Shown here one piece after another: positions 35,748 through 45,345 of a stretch of 64,000 nt of DNA; position 1 is the stretch's first letter, and every line of letters begins with the position of its first letter. This DNA comes from Candidatus Endolissoclinum faulkneri L5. GTDB lineage: Bacteria > Pseudomonadota > Alphaproteobacteria > Thalassobaculales > Thalassobaculaceae. The stretch is taken from contig NZ_CP006745.1 in the NCBI RefSeq assembly GCF_000510265.1, positions 1,447,654 through 1,511,653 on the forward strand, read 5' to 3'. A program made the position numbers and the translations under genes. Under the pieces are notes generated by a model, which did no database searches, was not told the DNA's origin, and saw nothing but the letters and a program-made list of their open reading frames with translations.

Positions 35748-38573
35748 ATGATCACAAACTACAAAAATACTATTTTTTTGCCGAAAACTGACTTTCCTAT
35801 GCGTGGCGGATTACCCAAGCTTGAGACCAAAATTCTTGCTTGGTGGAAACAAATCAAACTTGATCAACTTATATGTGAGCTACGTAAAAACTGCGAATCA
35901 TTTATTTTACATGATGGACCACCTTATGCAAATGGCGATCTTCATATGGGACACGCGCTAAACAAGATTCTAAAAGATTTAGCTAACCGTACCCAACACA
36001 TGAACGGCAAACGAATTCACTATGTTCCAGGGTGGGATTGCCACGGTATGCCCATTGAATGGAAAATCGAGAAAAGATACAGGGCTAAAGGAATAGATAA
36101 AGACACAGTGCCAATAGTTGATTTTCGTCGAGAATGCCGAAAATTTGCTAGCAAATTAATAAATATTCAGCGTGAAAAATTTCAGCGATTAGGCATTACC
36201 GGCGACTGGAATAATTACTATTCCACTATGGATTTCAAAGCAGAGGCACAAATCGCTCGAGAAATCGGTAAACTTTTGATGAACGGTAGTCTATACAAAG
36301 GTGAAAAACCGGTTATGTGGTCTGTGATTGAAAAGACAGCACTGGCCGAATCAGAAGTTGAATATCAAAATCACACATCAATTACTGCATATTTTCGCTT
36401 TTCAGTAATCAAAACAGACAATCCAAAACTAGAAAATACAACTGTTGTTATCTGGACGACCAATCCTTGGACTATACATGGCAATCGTGCAATTGCTTAT
36501 GGCAACACAATTGACTACGTAATATTCATGCCAATGACCGTTGCCAACAATAGCCTTGCCAAGATAGGCGAGAAATTGGTGGTAGCGCGCTCACTGCTCG
36601 ATAAGTTTAAAAGCCAAGCAAAAATAGAAGCAATTAATGAATTAGCAATTTTAAAAGGCTCAGAGATTTCAGAAACGATCTGCGCGCATCCACTGTCCGG
36701 GCGAGGCTATGAATATGAAGTACCTTTAATTGCCGCCGACTTTGCTACAGAAGATGCCGGCACAGGTTTTGTGCACATTGCGCCTGCCCATGGCCTTGAT
36801 GATTTTATACTTTGTACAAAAAATGGACTAAAAGTGCCAAAAACTATCGCTAATGACGGCGTATTCTATGATCACGTACCAATCTTTGCTGGGATGAATA
36901 TACTAAAAGATAATCTAAAAATTTTATCTATCATGCGTGATTACGGTGGCATAATAGCTATTAGTGAAATTCAGCATCCTTATCCTTATTCCTGGCGCTC
37001 AAAAACGCCGTTAATTTTCCGAAATACAGTTCAATGGTTTATCTCTATGGAGACTAACGGACTTCGTGATACTGCACTGAGGGAAATTGATAATACTCTT
37101 TTTGTACCACCTTCTAGTCGTAGGCGTCTGCGCAAAATGGTTGAAAGTCGACCGGATTGGTGTATTAGTCGACAACGGGCTTGGGGAGTGCCAATCCCTG
37201 TCTTCACATCTAAAAAAACTGGGGAACCACTACGTGATCAAGCAATAATTGATAGAATTACTAATACCTTTGAGGCTGAGGGGGCTGATGTTTGGTTTAC
37301 TAAAGATTGCTCTAAATTACTGGAGCCTGACTACGATCCGAACGATTACGAACAGGTTACTGATATTGCTGACGTTTGGTTAGACAGCGGATCCACTCAT
37401 GCATTTGTTTTAGAATCCAATGAACCGGCTTGGGCCGATCTAAACTGGCCAGCCCAGCTATACCTAGAAGGTTCTGATCAACATCGTGGATGGTTCCACT
37501 CTTCATTGTTAATCGGTTGTAGTACTCGTGGACGAGCACCATACAAAGCGATACTAACCCACGGCTTCCTTAATGACGAACATGGGCGCAAAATGTCTAA
37601 GTCGTTAAATAATGGCATAGACCCGCTGCAAGTAATCAGCAAAAGTGGAGCTGATGTTTTACGCGTTTGGGTCGTGAGCTGCGATTTTACAGAGGATCTA
37701 CGGATTGGCCCATCAATATTAAAACATTCGGTCGATCATTATCGACGCCTACGCAATACGCTACGTTACGTGTTAGGCGCACTTAACGGTTATTCGGAAG
37801 CAGAGACTATTCAACCAAATGATATGCCTGATCTAGAACGCTGGGTACTACACAGAATTTACGAAATAGATCTAATAATTCGCCAATGTACTAGAGATTT
37901 TAACTACCATAAAATGTTTCTAACTATACAAAATTTTTGCTCAGTTGACCTCTCCGCCTTTTATTTCGATATTCGTAAAGACTCATTATATTGTGATACA
38001 AAACGAAGCAAACGTCGTAGAGCAATGCGTACGGTAATGCATACATTATTTGAATGCTTAACCAAGTGGCTGGCACCAATTTGTGTGTTTACTGCTGAAG
38101 AAGCCTGGAGATCACGCAATTCGGGAGAATATAATTCTGTTCACTTACAGGAATATCCTGTTATTCCTGTCGAATGGAAAAATGAAACACTAGCGAAAAA
38201 ATGGCTAAAAATTCGGACAGTCCGCCGCGTAGTAACAGGTGCTCTAGAATTAGAACGAGCAGAGAAACGCATTAAATCTTCTCTTCAGGCGGCACCGATC
38301 GTATACATGCCATCTAATGATAAAGCGGCTTTTGATGGGCTTGCTGCAGCAGAAATTTTTATAACTTCTGACGCTATACTAAACGACAGCTTAGGTCCAA
38401 TAACAGCCTATAGTCTGCCAGAAATACCTGGTATAGCTTGCGAAGCAAATCTATTAGCTAAGGGTAAAAAATGCGAGCGCTGTTGGCGAATTCTACCTGA
38501 GGTAGTAGACGATGAACCGATCTGCATACGATGCCAAAATGCGATATACGATTTAGTAAATACTACTGAATGA
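35748..38573 (+). CDS. ileS: Isoleucyl-tRNA synthetase
   Basis: A 941-residue class I aminoacyl-tRNA synthetase that charges tRNA-Ile. The HIGH motif appears as PPYANGDLHMGHALN and the KMSKS loop as GRKMSKSLNN, with the expected WDCHGMPIEW and WISRQRAWGVPIP-like segments (here CISRQRAWGVPIP). The inserted editing domain is present (IWTTNPWTI; AHGLDDF). The C-terminus carries a zinc-knuckle motif, CERCW and CIRC, as in bacterial-type IleRS. Length is normal. It follows ribF by 58 bases and its TGA overlaps the lspA ATG as ATGA, indicating a ribF-ileS-lspA operon. Confidence 0.97.
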   Translation: MITNYKNTIFLPKTDFPMRGGLPKLETKILAWWKQIKLDQLICELRKNCESFILHDGPPYANGDLHMGHALNKILKDLANRTQHMNGKRIHYVPGWDCHGMPIEWKIEKRYRAKGIDKDTVPIVDFRRECRKFASKLINIQREKFQRLGITGDWNNYYSTMDFKAEAQIAREIGKLLMNGSLYKGEKPVMWSVIEKTALAESEVEYQNHTSITAYFRFSVIKTDNPKLENTTVVIWTTNPWTIHGNRAIAYGNTIDYVIFMPMTVANNSLAKIGEKLVVARSLLDKFKSQAKIEAINELAILKGSEISETICAHPLSGRGYEYEVPLIAADFATEDAGTGFVHIAPAHGLDDFILCTKNGLKVPKTIANDGVFYDHVPIFAGMNILKDNLKILSIMRDYGGIIAISEIQHPYPYSWRSKTPLIFRNTVQWFISMETNGLRDTALREIDNTLFVPPSSRRRLRKMVESRPDWCISRQRAWGVPIPVFTSKKTGEPLRDQAIIDRITNTFEAEGADVWFTKDCSKLLEPDYDPNDYEQVTDIADVWLDSGSTHAFVLESNEPAWADLNWPAQLYLEGSDQHRGWFHSSLLIGCSTRGRAPYKAILTHGFLNDEHGRKMSKSLNNGIDPLQVISKSGADVLRVWVVSCDFTEDLRIGPSILKHSVDHYRRLRNTLRYVLGALNGYSEAETIQPNDMPDLERWVLHRIYEIDLIIRQCTRDFNYHKMFLTIQNFCSVDLSAFYFDIRKDSLYCDTKRSKRRRAMRTVMHTLFECLTKWLAPICVFTAEEAWRSRNSGEYNSVHLQEYPVIPVEWKNETLAKKWLKIRTVRRVVTGALELERAEKRIKSSLQAAPIVYMPSNDKAAFDGLAAAEIFITSDAILNDSLGPITAYSLPEIPGIACEANLLAKGKKCERCWRILPEVVDDEPICIRCQNAIYDLVNTTE

Positions 38574-39067
38574 GTGCATTTAGCATGCATTACCGAATTA
38601 TTTGTATTATAGGCATAAGTGGTCTAGTAATTGCCGCCGACCAAATCAGCAAATTATTGGTGATGTCGACCTTGTATAATCCCCCTCAGAGAATTACGGT
38701 CCTTCCAGGAGTAGATTTTATCCAGGTATGGAATACAGGTGTTAGTTTTGGAATGCTTTCCAGCACTTCTAGTTGGGTAGTATGGATGCTTATCAGCTTA
38801 ACACTAGTAATATGTTGTTTAATGCTGGTGATAATGATGCAAACAACAAGATTATTCACGATTATTAGTTTAAGTGCAGTAACCGGTGGAGGCATAGGAA
38901 ATGCTATTGATCGCCTATTATATGGTGCAGTTTTAGATTTTATTGATGTACATTATCGAGAATGGCATTGGCCAGCCTTCAACATTGCAGATTGTGCTAT
39001 TACTTTAGGTGTCGTTCTATTGATGATTGATTCTGTTAAAACTTATAAATTAAAACATGAAAACTAA
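38570..39067 (+). CDS. lspA: Lipoprotein signal peptidase
   Basis: A 165-residue inner-membrane aspartyl protease that cleaves the signal peptide of diacylglyceryl-prolipoproteins. Four hydrophobic segments are visible. Conserved boxes are AADQISKLLV near the N-terminus, GNAIDRLLYGAVLDFIDV with the first catalytic Asp, and FNIADCAI with the second. The ATG overlaps the ileS stop (ATGA), implying translational coupling, and the 3' end overlaps the next lipoprotein gene by 11 bases. Its likely substrates include that neighbour, which has a lipobox. Confidence 0.95.
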   Translation: MSAFSMHYRIICIIGISGLVIAADQISKLLVMSTLYNPPQRITVLPGVDFIQVWNTGVSFGMLSSTSSWVVWMLISLTLVICCLMLVIMMQTTRLFTIISLSAVTGGGIGNAIDRLLYGAVLDFIDVHYREWHWPAFNIADCAITLGVVLLMIDSVKTYKLKHEN

Positions 39068-39494
39068 AAAAAATATAAAAGCGAAAGATAATGCCTTTAA
39101 ACATAGCTACTTAGCGCAAAACATCATTAGTGCGGCTGCAGCGATTAGTATATTGTCCATCTTCTTAATCGGTCTTAGCGGTTGTACGCAAATACGAGAA
39201 GCTCTTGGATATACCAAAAATTCACCGGACGAATTCCAAGTTGTCTCTCGTCCACCGCTTTCACTTCCGCCAAATTATGAATTGCATCCGCCAATGCCAG
39301 AAGAGAACTTACTGACAAATAATATTGCTGAAAGCATTCTTCGCCGCTTAAAATTAGTACCGAATTTTAATAATCAAAAGACAGTGTATTCGATCAACGA
39401 AAAAAAAATCCGCCAGCAGCTTGGTCTCGATCAAGCAATCCCGAATATTCGCAAGATTATAGACAATGATCAAAAAACTATGCGTATGAAATAA
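39057..39494 (+). CDS. DUF3035-type lipoprotein
   Basis: A 145-residue protein with a long charged N-terminus, a hydrophobic segment (about 23-40) and the lipobox LSGC with acceptor Cys43, so it is probably anchored to a membrane from the periplasmic side. The segment FQVVSRPPLSLPPNYELHPP is characteristic of the DUF3035 family, which in alphaproteobacteria lies directly after lspA. The function of the family is unknown. The 42 residues before the Cys are unusually long, so a later start is possible, but no better ATG exists before the hydrophobic stretch. In relatives M16 peptidase genes follow; here 2.3 kb of non-coding DNA follows. Confidence 0.8.
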   Translation: MKTKKNIKAKDNAFKHSYLAQNIISAAAAISILSIFLIGLSGCTQIREALGYTKNSPDEFQVVSRPPLSLPPNYELHPPMPEENLLTNNIAESILRRLKLVPNFNNQKTVYSINEKKIRQQLGLDQAIPNIRKIIDNDQKTMRMK

Positions 39495-39569
39495 GACGTC
39501 CTAATAGTATACTGATTTATTGGAAAGGGGTTATAATCAAAACATAAGCGTAGAACTACCGATGAATGA

Positions 39570-39604
39570 CAGCCTAAAAAAACAATAATCAGGCTGATTT
39601 TTTA
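39570..39604 (+). terminator. Weak terminator after the ribF-ileS-lspA operon
   Basis: CAGCCT (39570-39575) pairs with AGGCTG (39591-39596) around a 15-base loop and is followed by ATTTTTT. It lies about 75 bases past the lipoprotein stop. The stem is short and the loop long, so confidence is modest. Confidence 0.4.
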
Positions 39605-41080
39605 GTTGATTTTCTTGTTAATAATAGTGCTACTTATGATTAAAGTATTCAAACCTATAATATTTAATCATTTATTCAGTTTATAAATAAAATTATCATC
39701 TAAAGAACGACAATAAATTTAGTGAACTACTATATAGTTATATAGTATTACTTTTTTACAAAAGTAAGCGTTTCTTTATAAGAAAATTTATTAATGATTG
39801 CATAATGTTAATTAAAATGATTACGTTTTATATCAACGTGATAGTTATAGTACAAAATAGTATTTTTAATTGTTTTATTATAAAAAATCCAAACTTATAA
39901 TCTGCCACCAAATTAATATAGCGAATTTAACTTAATATTTATGCGTCTTGAATTACCATTAGTTGACAATATTAAATTACAATTGCTGCCTTTTGCTGAG
40001 TACCCAGGATTTTATGTTAATTTGCACCTCCCCGAATCAATATTCAGATATTATTTCAGATATTATACCTAAAAAATTAAATTTCATAACTGAGATAAAA
40101 AAGCATTAACCTTACAGTAGAATTTTGATCAGAAAATATACAACTGCTGTCTGCTTAAAAGTATTACAAAAATAAATTAAGCCACTTAAAAGTTAATATT
40201 TATTCTAGTCATCAAACAATCTTATTTATAATTTTTGTGAAAACATATCTAATTAACTACAAAACCGAGGATTAATGACTATCCATACCCGATTCATGCC
40301 TTAAGAAAGTATTGAATTCCTATGAAGCAAATCTCCAATACCGCATCAATAATTAAATTAGAACAATTTTTAGCTTACAATTTATCCAAAAGGATAATTT
40401 CATAGTAAACATACATTAATATTTATGCGGCTACATTAGTGATCAGAATAAATCGTCTTAATATCTTATATATTACTCATCTCCTCATGGTATCAGTCAT
40501 TGCTTGACACCATGTAATAAAAATTATAGAATGGATAAGAATGTACGCATAAATAGATGTGTATTATATTACCTCATGAAATATTGAAATAATTTTTTGT
40601 CAATTGAGCTTCTTTATAGACGATAGATGCCTTAGCAAATGGGCTATACCAGATTAAGTATTAATAGAATTTTCTCCGGTTAAACTGAATCATTAAAAAT
40701 ACGCACAAGCTAACCACTTTAAATAATACAAAAAAATGTACTAACAAATATGAAAACACTATTATAGCCTTGATCTTTTTTTAATAGTTTTTAATGAGAT
40801 ACTAAACGTGAATTGACTGGTAATTTCCAATTACTCGCTGAAATCAAAAGAAATATCGCTAAAATAAATAACTGACTTAGCTATATTATTAATGAATATA
40901 TAGTTCTCATGTACTGTAGTTTTTGAATACATTATTCAAGCATATGCTATCGCATAGCATTAATGTAGCCTAAATAATTAACTAATCAAGATTTCTTACT
41001 TTAATCAATCAACCAAATAGTTATTTTTGAACTTTCATTTAATTCTAACGAAACAATAATTTTTAATACAACAATTTCAT

Positions 41081-41110
41081 CAAATAACGCTATTAGAATA
41101 GCGTTATTTG
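41081..41110. repeat. Perfect hairpin, 14-bp arms
   Basis: Arms 41081-41094 and 41097-41110 (CAAATAACGCTATT and its complement) separated by two bases. Confidence 0.9.
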
Positions 41111-41235
41111 AATAACTCATATAAAAACAGCAATTCATTGCTTAGTTAATAAAAATAGAACAATAACAAGCAATACAATTATTTGTAAAATCGAATGAGA
41201 ATCGCAAGTATCTTATAACCTGATTCAAAAACCGT

Positions 41236-41269
41236 AGATATTAGTAGGATTTAAATCCTACTAATATCT
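41236..41269. repeat. Perfect 34-bp palindrome
   Basis: Arms of 17 bp (AGATATTAGTAGGATTT and its complement) meet without a spacer at 41252/41253. Confidence 0.95.
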
Positions 41270-41594
41270 TACATTAAATCAAAGAATCAAAAATTTATAG
41301 CGCTTTATATTGATATGATCTAACAGTAATTAAAAATATAGCGACAGCATTAACTCTTGAGTATTTCTTTGTAATTAGATAAATATTAACTTCTTAACGC
41401 AATAGCAAAATTGTTATGCTATGTAGACAATAAGTATATATTTAGTCGGATTAAAATTCAATTGCGCTAGATATAGTAAAAAATTAAAGATAGTAATGGT
41501 ATCATACTATACAGTTTTATATAAAACTGCTTTATGCCAAAGCATGGATATTTGTTACTAATTAGAGTATCGGAGTAGAAGATGAAAGATTTTT

Positions 41595-41646
41595 ACATAC
41601 TAAGGCAATAAACGAATAATACATACTAAGGCAATAAACGAATAAT
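41595..41646. repeat. 26-bp tandem duplication
   Basis: ACATACTAAGGCAATAAACG plus AATAAT occurs twice head to tail (41595-41620, 41621-41646). Confidence 0.95.
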
Positions 41647-41703
41647 TTAAATACTTCTCTTATACTGTAAAAAAAAGAATAAAATAAAATTAGAGCGGTT
41701 TCT

Positions 41704-41743
41704 TAAGTAAAAGCATATCAGTAACTCGATATGCTTTTACTTA
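41704..41743 (-). terminator. Hairpin after the NDUFA9-like gene
   Basis: A 16-bp stem (arms 41704-41719 and 41728-41743) with an eight-base loop lies about 40 bases past the stop of the minus-strand gene ending at 41785. It has no strong T tract, so intrinsic termination is uncertain, though the position fits a transcript end. Confidence 0.5.
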
Positions 41744-41784
41744 GTGTCTTGAGAATAATGGCGAATAATAAAAATAATAATTTT

Positions 41785-42744
41785 TTACTTAAACTGATCG
41801 ATAAAAAATGCCATAGAACTACCACTAGGACGATACTTATTAAGATAGCTGGGGATAATGATCTCAATTGGTGTAGGGTTGATAAAAAGATCATTAAATG
41901 TCTTAGCACCACAAGACACTACATTATCCATTTTTAGTAATTCTACTTGATCGCGCGTTAATATTGGATTAGGAGCTAACTCCAATAACGAAGCTTTTAA
42001 TGATGATAGCCAAAAGGGTAGTTTTATAAGACTGACTTTACGATTAGTCTCTTTCAATATAATCTCTATCAAATCTCGAAGGCTATAAATAGCAGGACCA
42101 CCTAATTCGTAAGTTTGACCATAAGCAGCAGGTGTATTAAGAGCAGCAATAATAGCTTCAGCTAAATCAATAACATATACAGGTTGAAACATGCTTTTCC
42201 CACCGCCGATTAAAGGTAATACCGGCAAAAACTGCGCCATAGAGGCAAACTTGTTAAAAAAACTGTCATCATTTCCAAAGACTATTGATGGGCGTAAGAT
42301 TATTGCTTCAGGAAAAGCGCTACGAACACACTCCTCGCCCGCAAATTTACTACGAGCATATTCAGACGAAGATTGCGGGTCAGCACCAATTGCAGAGACA
42401 TGCAATACAGCTTTCACACCAAGTAACTTAGCAGTTTTAGCAATTTTCTTCGGCGCCGTACAATGCACAGCGTTAAAATTATTACATCTAGACTGATTTA
42501 AAATACCTATTAAATTAATAACGATCGATGCACCTTTCATCGCTTGCGCAATCGCTTTGGAAGAAGTAACATCTAGGCTTGTTAGAGTAATTTGACCAAC
42601 TACACCCATGGTTTTTAAGAATTTTGCTTTTTCTATGTTGCGACAAACTGAATTTATCCGTGCTCCACACTTAGCTAACTTATATACAACGCTACGGCCA
42701 ATAAAGCCAGAAGCTCCAAAAACAGTAACTATCTTGCCATGCAT
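41785..42744 (-). CDS. NDUFA9-type NAD(P)-binding complex I-associated protein
   Basis: A 319-residue protein of the atypical short-chain dehydrogenase (NmrA/NDUFA9-like) family. The Rossmann motif VFGASGFIGRSVVYKL is at the N-terminus, followed by VSAIGADPQSSSEYARSKFAGE, where a Tyr-x-x-x-Lys-like pair (YARSK) is kept, and by ILRPSIVFG. In mitochondria the homologue is an accessory complex I subunit; in alphaproteobacteria the role is presumed similar or related to quinone biology. I chose ATG 42744 because the Rossmann strand begins right after it; the frame runs on to ATG 42825, which would add 27 hydrophobic and basic residues. It is transcribed away from the tRNA-Leu gene. Confidence 0.8.
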   Translation of the reverse strand: MHGKIVTVFGASGFIGRSVVYKLAKCGARINSVCRNIEKAKFLKTMGVVGQITLTSLDVTSSKAIAQAMKGASIVINLIGILNQSRCNNFNAVHCTAPKKIAKTAKLLGVKAVLHVSAIGADPQSSSEYARSKFAGEECVRSAFPEAIILRPSIVFGNDDSFFNKFASMAQFLPVLPLIGGGKSMFQPVYVIDLAEAIIAALNTPAAYGQTYELGGPAIYSLRDLIEIILKETNRKVSLIKLPFWLSSLKASLLELAPNPILTRDQVELLKMDNVVSCGAKTFNDLFINPTPIEIIIPSYLNKYRPSGSSMAFFIDQFK

Positions 42745-42872
42745 GGCAATTTTCCTAACAACTACAAGTGATCTATTCAGGATACTCCTCATTAGAGCAA
42801 AGAGAAATAAAAAATTTATTCTCACTCTAAAATAAATAGAATCTTACCCTGCTTATAGCTAAAACTATAGCC

Positions 42873-42900
42873 TTGACATCATTGATTATTCTGTTACAAT
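42873..42900 (+). promoter_or_regulatory. Sigma-70 promoter of tRNA-Leu
   Basis: A perfect TTGACA (42873-42878) and TACAAT (42895-42900) separated by 16 bases end 16 bases before the tRNA. This is the clearest promoter in the window and may also drive the downstream rnd gene. Confidence 0.8.
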
Positions 42901-42916
42901 GCACATACGTTATGAT

Positions 42917-43004
42917 GCCTGGGTGGCGGAATTTGGTAGACGCGCTAGCTTCAGGTGCTAGTGACTGTATTGTCATAGAAGTTCGAGTCTTCTCCTAGGC
43001 ACCA
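42917..43004 (+). tRNA. tRNA-Leu(CAG)
   Basis: An 88-nt tRNA with encoded CCA. The acceptor stem is GCCTGGG/CCTAGGC, the D-arm region GGTGGCGGAATTTGGTAGACGC is typical of tRNA-Leu, the anticodon stem CTAGC/GCTAG holds loop TTCAGGT (anticodon CAG), and a long variable arm is followed by a T-arm with GTTCGAGTC. Sequence around the anticodon matches bacterial tRNA-Leu(CAG). Confidence 0.96.
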
Positions 43005-43041
43005 TTTTTACATTAATAACTGTCTGTCAGGAATTCTAAAA

Positions 43042-43653
43042 ATTATTGCTAATATACACAAAGGTGATTTGCCGGTAGAAATAGATCTCGGAAAAGAAGT
43101 TGCCATAGACGTTGAGGCTATGGGTCTAAAACCAGAAAGAGATCGTCTATGCGTAGTCCAACTTTCTAGTGGAAACTCTGAAGCACATCTCATACAATTT
43201 ACTAAGAATGATTATCACGCTCCGAATCTGTGTCGACTGCTAAATAATCCTAACATCCTTAAACTATTTCATTACGCTCGTTTTGATATAGCAGTTATAC
43301 AAGCTTATCTTGGGGTAGTAACTACTCCGGTTTATTGTACTAAAATCGCTTCTAAGATTGTGAGAACTTATACTAATCGACACAGCTTAAAAGATCTCTG
43401 TCGCGATTTGTTGGGCATAGAATTATCTAAGCAAAAGCAGTCTTCTGACTGGGGGAAAAACGATCTAACTCAAGAACAAATAGCTTACGCTGCATCCGAT
43501 GTACTGCATCTGCACAAAATTAAATATCATCTGGATGAAATGTTGGTACGCGAAGATCGAATAAAAATTGCTCAAGATGCTTTTTATTTTCTTAACACTC
43601 GTGCCCATCTTGATCTTATTGGGTTTAGCGAAGAAGATATATTTGCTCACTGA
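43042..43653 (+). CDS. rnd: Ribonuclease D, short form, possible ATT start
   Basis: A 3'-5' exonuclease of the DEDD family acting in tRNA maturation and RNA turnover. Motifs are AIDVEAMGL (Asp and Glu), LFHYARFDIAVI and YAASDVLHLHKI (Tyr and Asp). It lacks an HRDC domain; at about 200 residues it matches the short alphaproteobacterial form. The first standard start is TTG 43069, but the reading frame upstream encodes NIHKGDLP, which resembles the conserved N-terminus of this family. ATT 43042 or 43045 would include it, and AGGA at 43029-43032 is well placed for ATT 43042. I therefore annotate 43042, with TTG 43069 as the alternative. It follows tRNA-Leu(CAG) by about 40 bases, the usual arrangement, and lptC comes next. 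Confidence 0.85.
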   Translation: MIANIHKGDLPVEIDLGKEVAIDVEAMGLKPERDRLCVVQLSSGNSEAHLIQFTKNDYHAPNLCRLLNNPNILKLFHYARFDIAVIQAYLGVVTTPVYCTKIASKIVRTYTNRHSLKDLCRDLLGIELSKQKQSSDWGKNDLTQEQIAYAASDVLHLHKIKYHLDEMLVREDRIKIAQDAFYFLNTRAHLDLIGFSEEDIFAH

Positions 43654-43754
43654 GTAGTAAAATTACCTAATTATTAAAATGAAGAAAGATAATTCTCTGC
43701 TATTTTTTGACCTTATAGTTTGAGTTAAGCAGCCAACTATAATTTTATAGCACA

Positions 43755-44420
43755 ATGCTCTTAAATAAGGTTTTGTTGTTAAACACTAGAAATTTTATCA
43801 AACATATTAAAAAAACTCAATCTTTCTACCCCAAATGCCAAACTAGCCGTTTTGTGATAGTCATGAAAGTTTTGTTGCTAATTATAGCAATAGGACTAAT
43901 CGCTGTAGTGCTAATTTCGCTAAAAATCGGCCATAAATTTTCACACATTCGCAAGAACCAAGCATTAATAAACCAAAAAGATTTTGGGAATATGCGAATG
44001 ATCAATCCGAGAATAATTGGACTTAATGAAAGCAACAAACCATTTGAGATCATTGCTCATTCTGCTACCCAACCTAGTGATGGTAAACAAATTGTCATAC
44101 TTGATCACCCACAGGCAAATATGGAAAACAAAGACGGAACTTTAGTTACAGTAAAAGCTGCGGCAGGGAAGTGGATTAGAGAGTCCAATATTATAAATCT
44201 AACAGATGGAGTAATCTTATCAAATAATGCTGGATATCAGTTAGTTACTGAAAAAGCAACAATCGACTTAAGACAAGGGAAAGTGTTTAGTAAAATGCCA
44301 ACCTGGGGTTATAGCCCAGATGCTAAAATTCAAGGCCAAAGTATGCAAATACTATGTAATGGATCACGGATAATCTTTATCGGCAAAACCAAAGCCTTCT
44401 TATTACAAGACCAAAACTAG
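43755..44420 (+). CDS. lptC: LPS export protein LptC
   Basis: A 221-residue bitopic inner-membrane protein that takes lipopolysaccharide from the LptBFG transporter and passes it to LptA. About 35 basic, polar residues precede a single hydrophobic helix (about 35-58, VMKVLLLIIAIGLIAVVLI); the rest is a periplasmic beta-rich domain with the LptC pattern (NPRIIGLNESNKPFEI, LTDGVILSNNAGYQL). The pattern is family-like but divergent, and the neighbours lptA and lptB make the call firm. The stop is three bases from the lptA start. Confidence 0.88.
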   Translation: MLLNKVLLLNTRNFIKHIKKTQSFYPKCQTSRFVIVMKVLLLIIAIGLIAVVLISLKIGHKFSHIRKNQALINQKDFGNMRMINPRIIGLNESNKPFEIIAHSATQPSDGKQIVILDHPQANMENKDGTLVTVKAAAGKWIRESNIINLTDGVILSNNAGYQLVTEKATIDLRQGKVFSKMPTWGYSPDAKIQGQSMQILCNGSRIIFIGKTKAFLLQDQN

Positions 44421-44423
44421 CGA

Positions 44424-45245
44424 TTGATAATAATTGCTTTATGCTTTTCTATAATGGCCTACATTACCGAAATATTTATAGCAGTTTTACTCCTTGCTTT
44501 TAATGTAAATTGGCTTACTCCTAGTGCTCAATCTCAACAGCCAGAAAATAAAGATGAAGTTAGAATAGAAGCTGATGATATTATAGAATGGAACCGTGAT
44601 AAAAAACTTTATATAGCACGCGGTAATGTCAAAGCAGTGCGTGATGTGTTCACAATCAGCGCCGATACGTTAACTGCTCTCTATCGCTCAAAAAATTCTA
44701 ATAAAAGTGAAATTTATCGTTTAGAAGCATTCGGCAATGTAATTATCACTTCAACTGAAAACCAAGCTATAGCTCAGCATGCAGTCTACAATATAGATAA
44801 ACAAGTTATTACACTTACAGGAAATAACTTAATTTTTAAGAACCGCGTTTATACTATTACTGCCCACAAAAGCTTTCAATACTTAAAATCTTGTCGATTA
44901 GCAATAGCTCACGGCACAGCTTCGTTCTCGCAGAATAAACAAACGATCAAAGCAGACACCCTAACCGCTTATTTTGGATACACTCCAAGCAGAGATAATC
45001 AAATAAAAGAATTAAAAGCTATTGGCAATGTCGTTATTATCACACCACAAGAGCTTATAAGGGGTAACGAAGGACGATACGATGTATTGAATAAAGTAGC
45101 CAGAATGCAAGGCAATGTTAGGGTTTCTAGAGGTAGAAACCAGATTAATGGTGAACAAGCTCAAATCAACTTAAATACTGGCATAAGCTATATACTGCCA
45201 AGCTTAAAAAGTGGGGGGCGGGTACAAGGCCTATTAAGTGAATGA
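44424..45245 (+). CDS. lptA: LPS transport periplasmic protein LptA
   Basis: A 273-residue periplasmic OstA-like protein that bridges inner and outer membranes for lipopolysaccharide. A signal peptide spans about residues 1-38 (ending near SAQSQQ), followed by EVRIEADDIIEWNRDKKLYIARGNVKA and repeated 'ADTLTA' and 'A.GNVVI' strands typical of the OstA fold. TTG 44424 lies three bases after lptC; ATG 44454, ten codons on, would still leave a signal peptide. It is longer than E. coli LptA (185 residues), as is common in alphaproteobacteria. lptB follows after 100 bases. Confidence 0.88.
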   Translation: MIIIALCFSIMAYITEIFIAVLLLAFNVNWLTPSAQSQQPENKDEVRIEADDIIEWNRDKKLYIARGNVKAVRDVFTISADTLTALYRSKNSNKSEIYRLEAFGNVIITSTENQAIAQHAVYNIDKQVITLTGNNLIFKNRVYTITAHKSFQYLKSCRLAIAHGTASFSQNKQTIKADTLTAYFGYTPSRDNQIKELKAIGNVVIITPQELIRGNEGRYDVLNKVARMQGNVRVSRGRNQINGEQAQINLNTGISYILPSLKSGGRVQGLLSE

Positions 45246-45345
45246 TAGCCAAAATTCTTAAGGTACGTAGAGATACTATATTTTGTAATACTATATACCA
45301 CTAATCAACAAACATACTCAATAAGTACGATAAGAGAGTAAATGA

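Larger units (their letters stand above)
39495..41784. other. 2.3 kb gene-free spacer
   Basis: AT-rich DNA between two convergent transcription units. It holds a weak terminator near its left end, a 43-codon open frame at 39941-40072 with no recognisable similarity, a 12-bp tandem pair (40043-40066), a 26-bp tandem pair (41595-41646) and three perfect hairpins. Relatives often carry M16 peptidase genes here; I see no remnant. Confidence 0.75.

Noticed and set aside
39941-40072. 43-codon open frame after the DUF3035 lipoprotein gene
   Set aside because: No recognised similarity; its end is made of a 12-bp tandem duplication. Treated as chance or an unidentifiable remnant.
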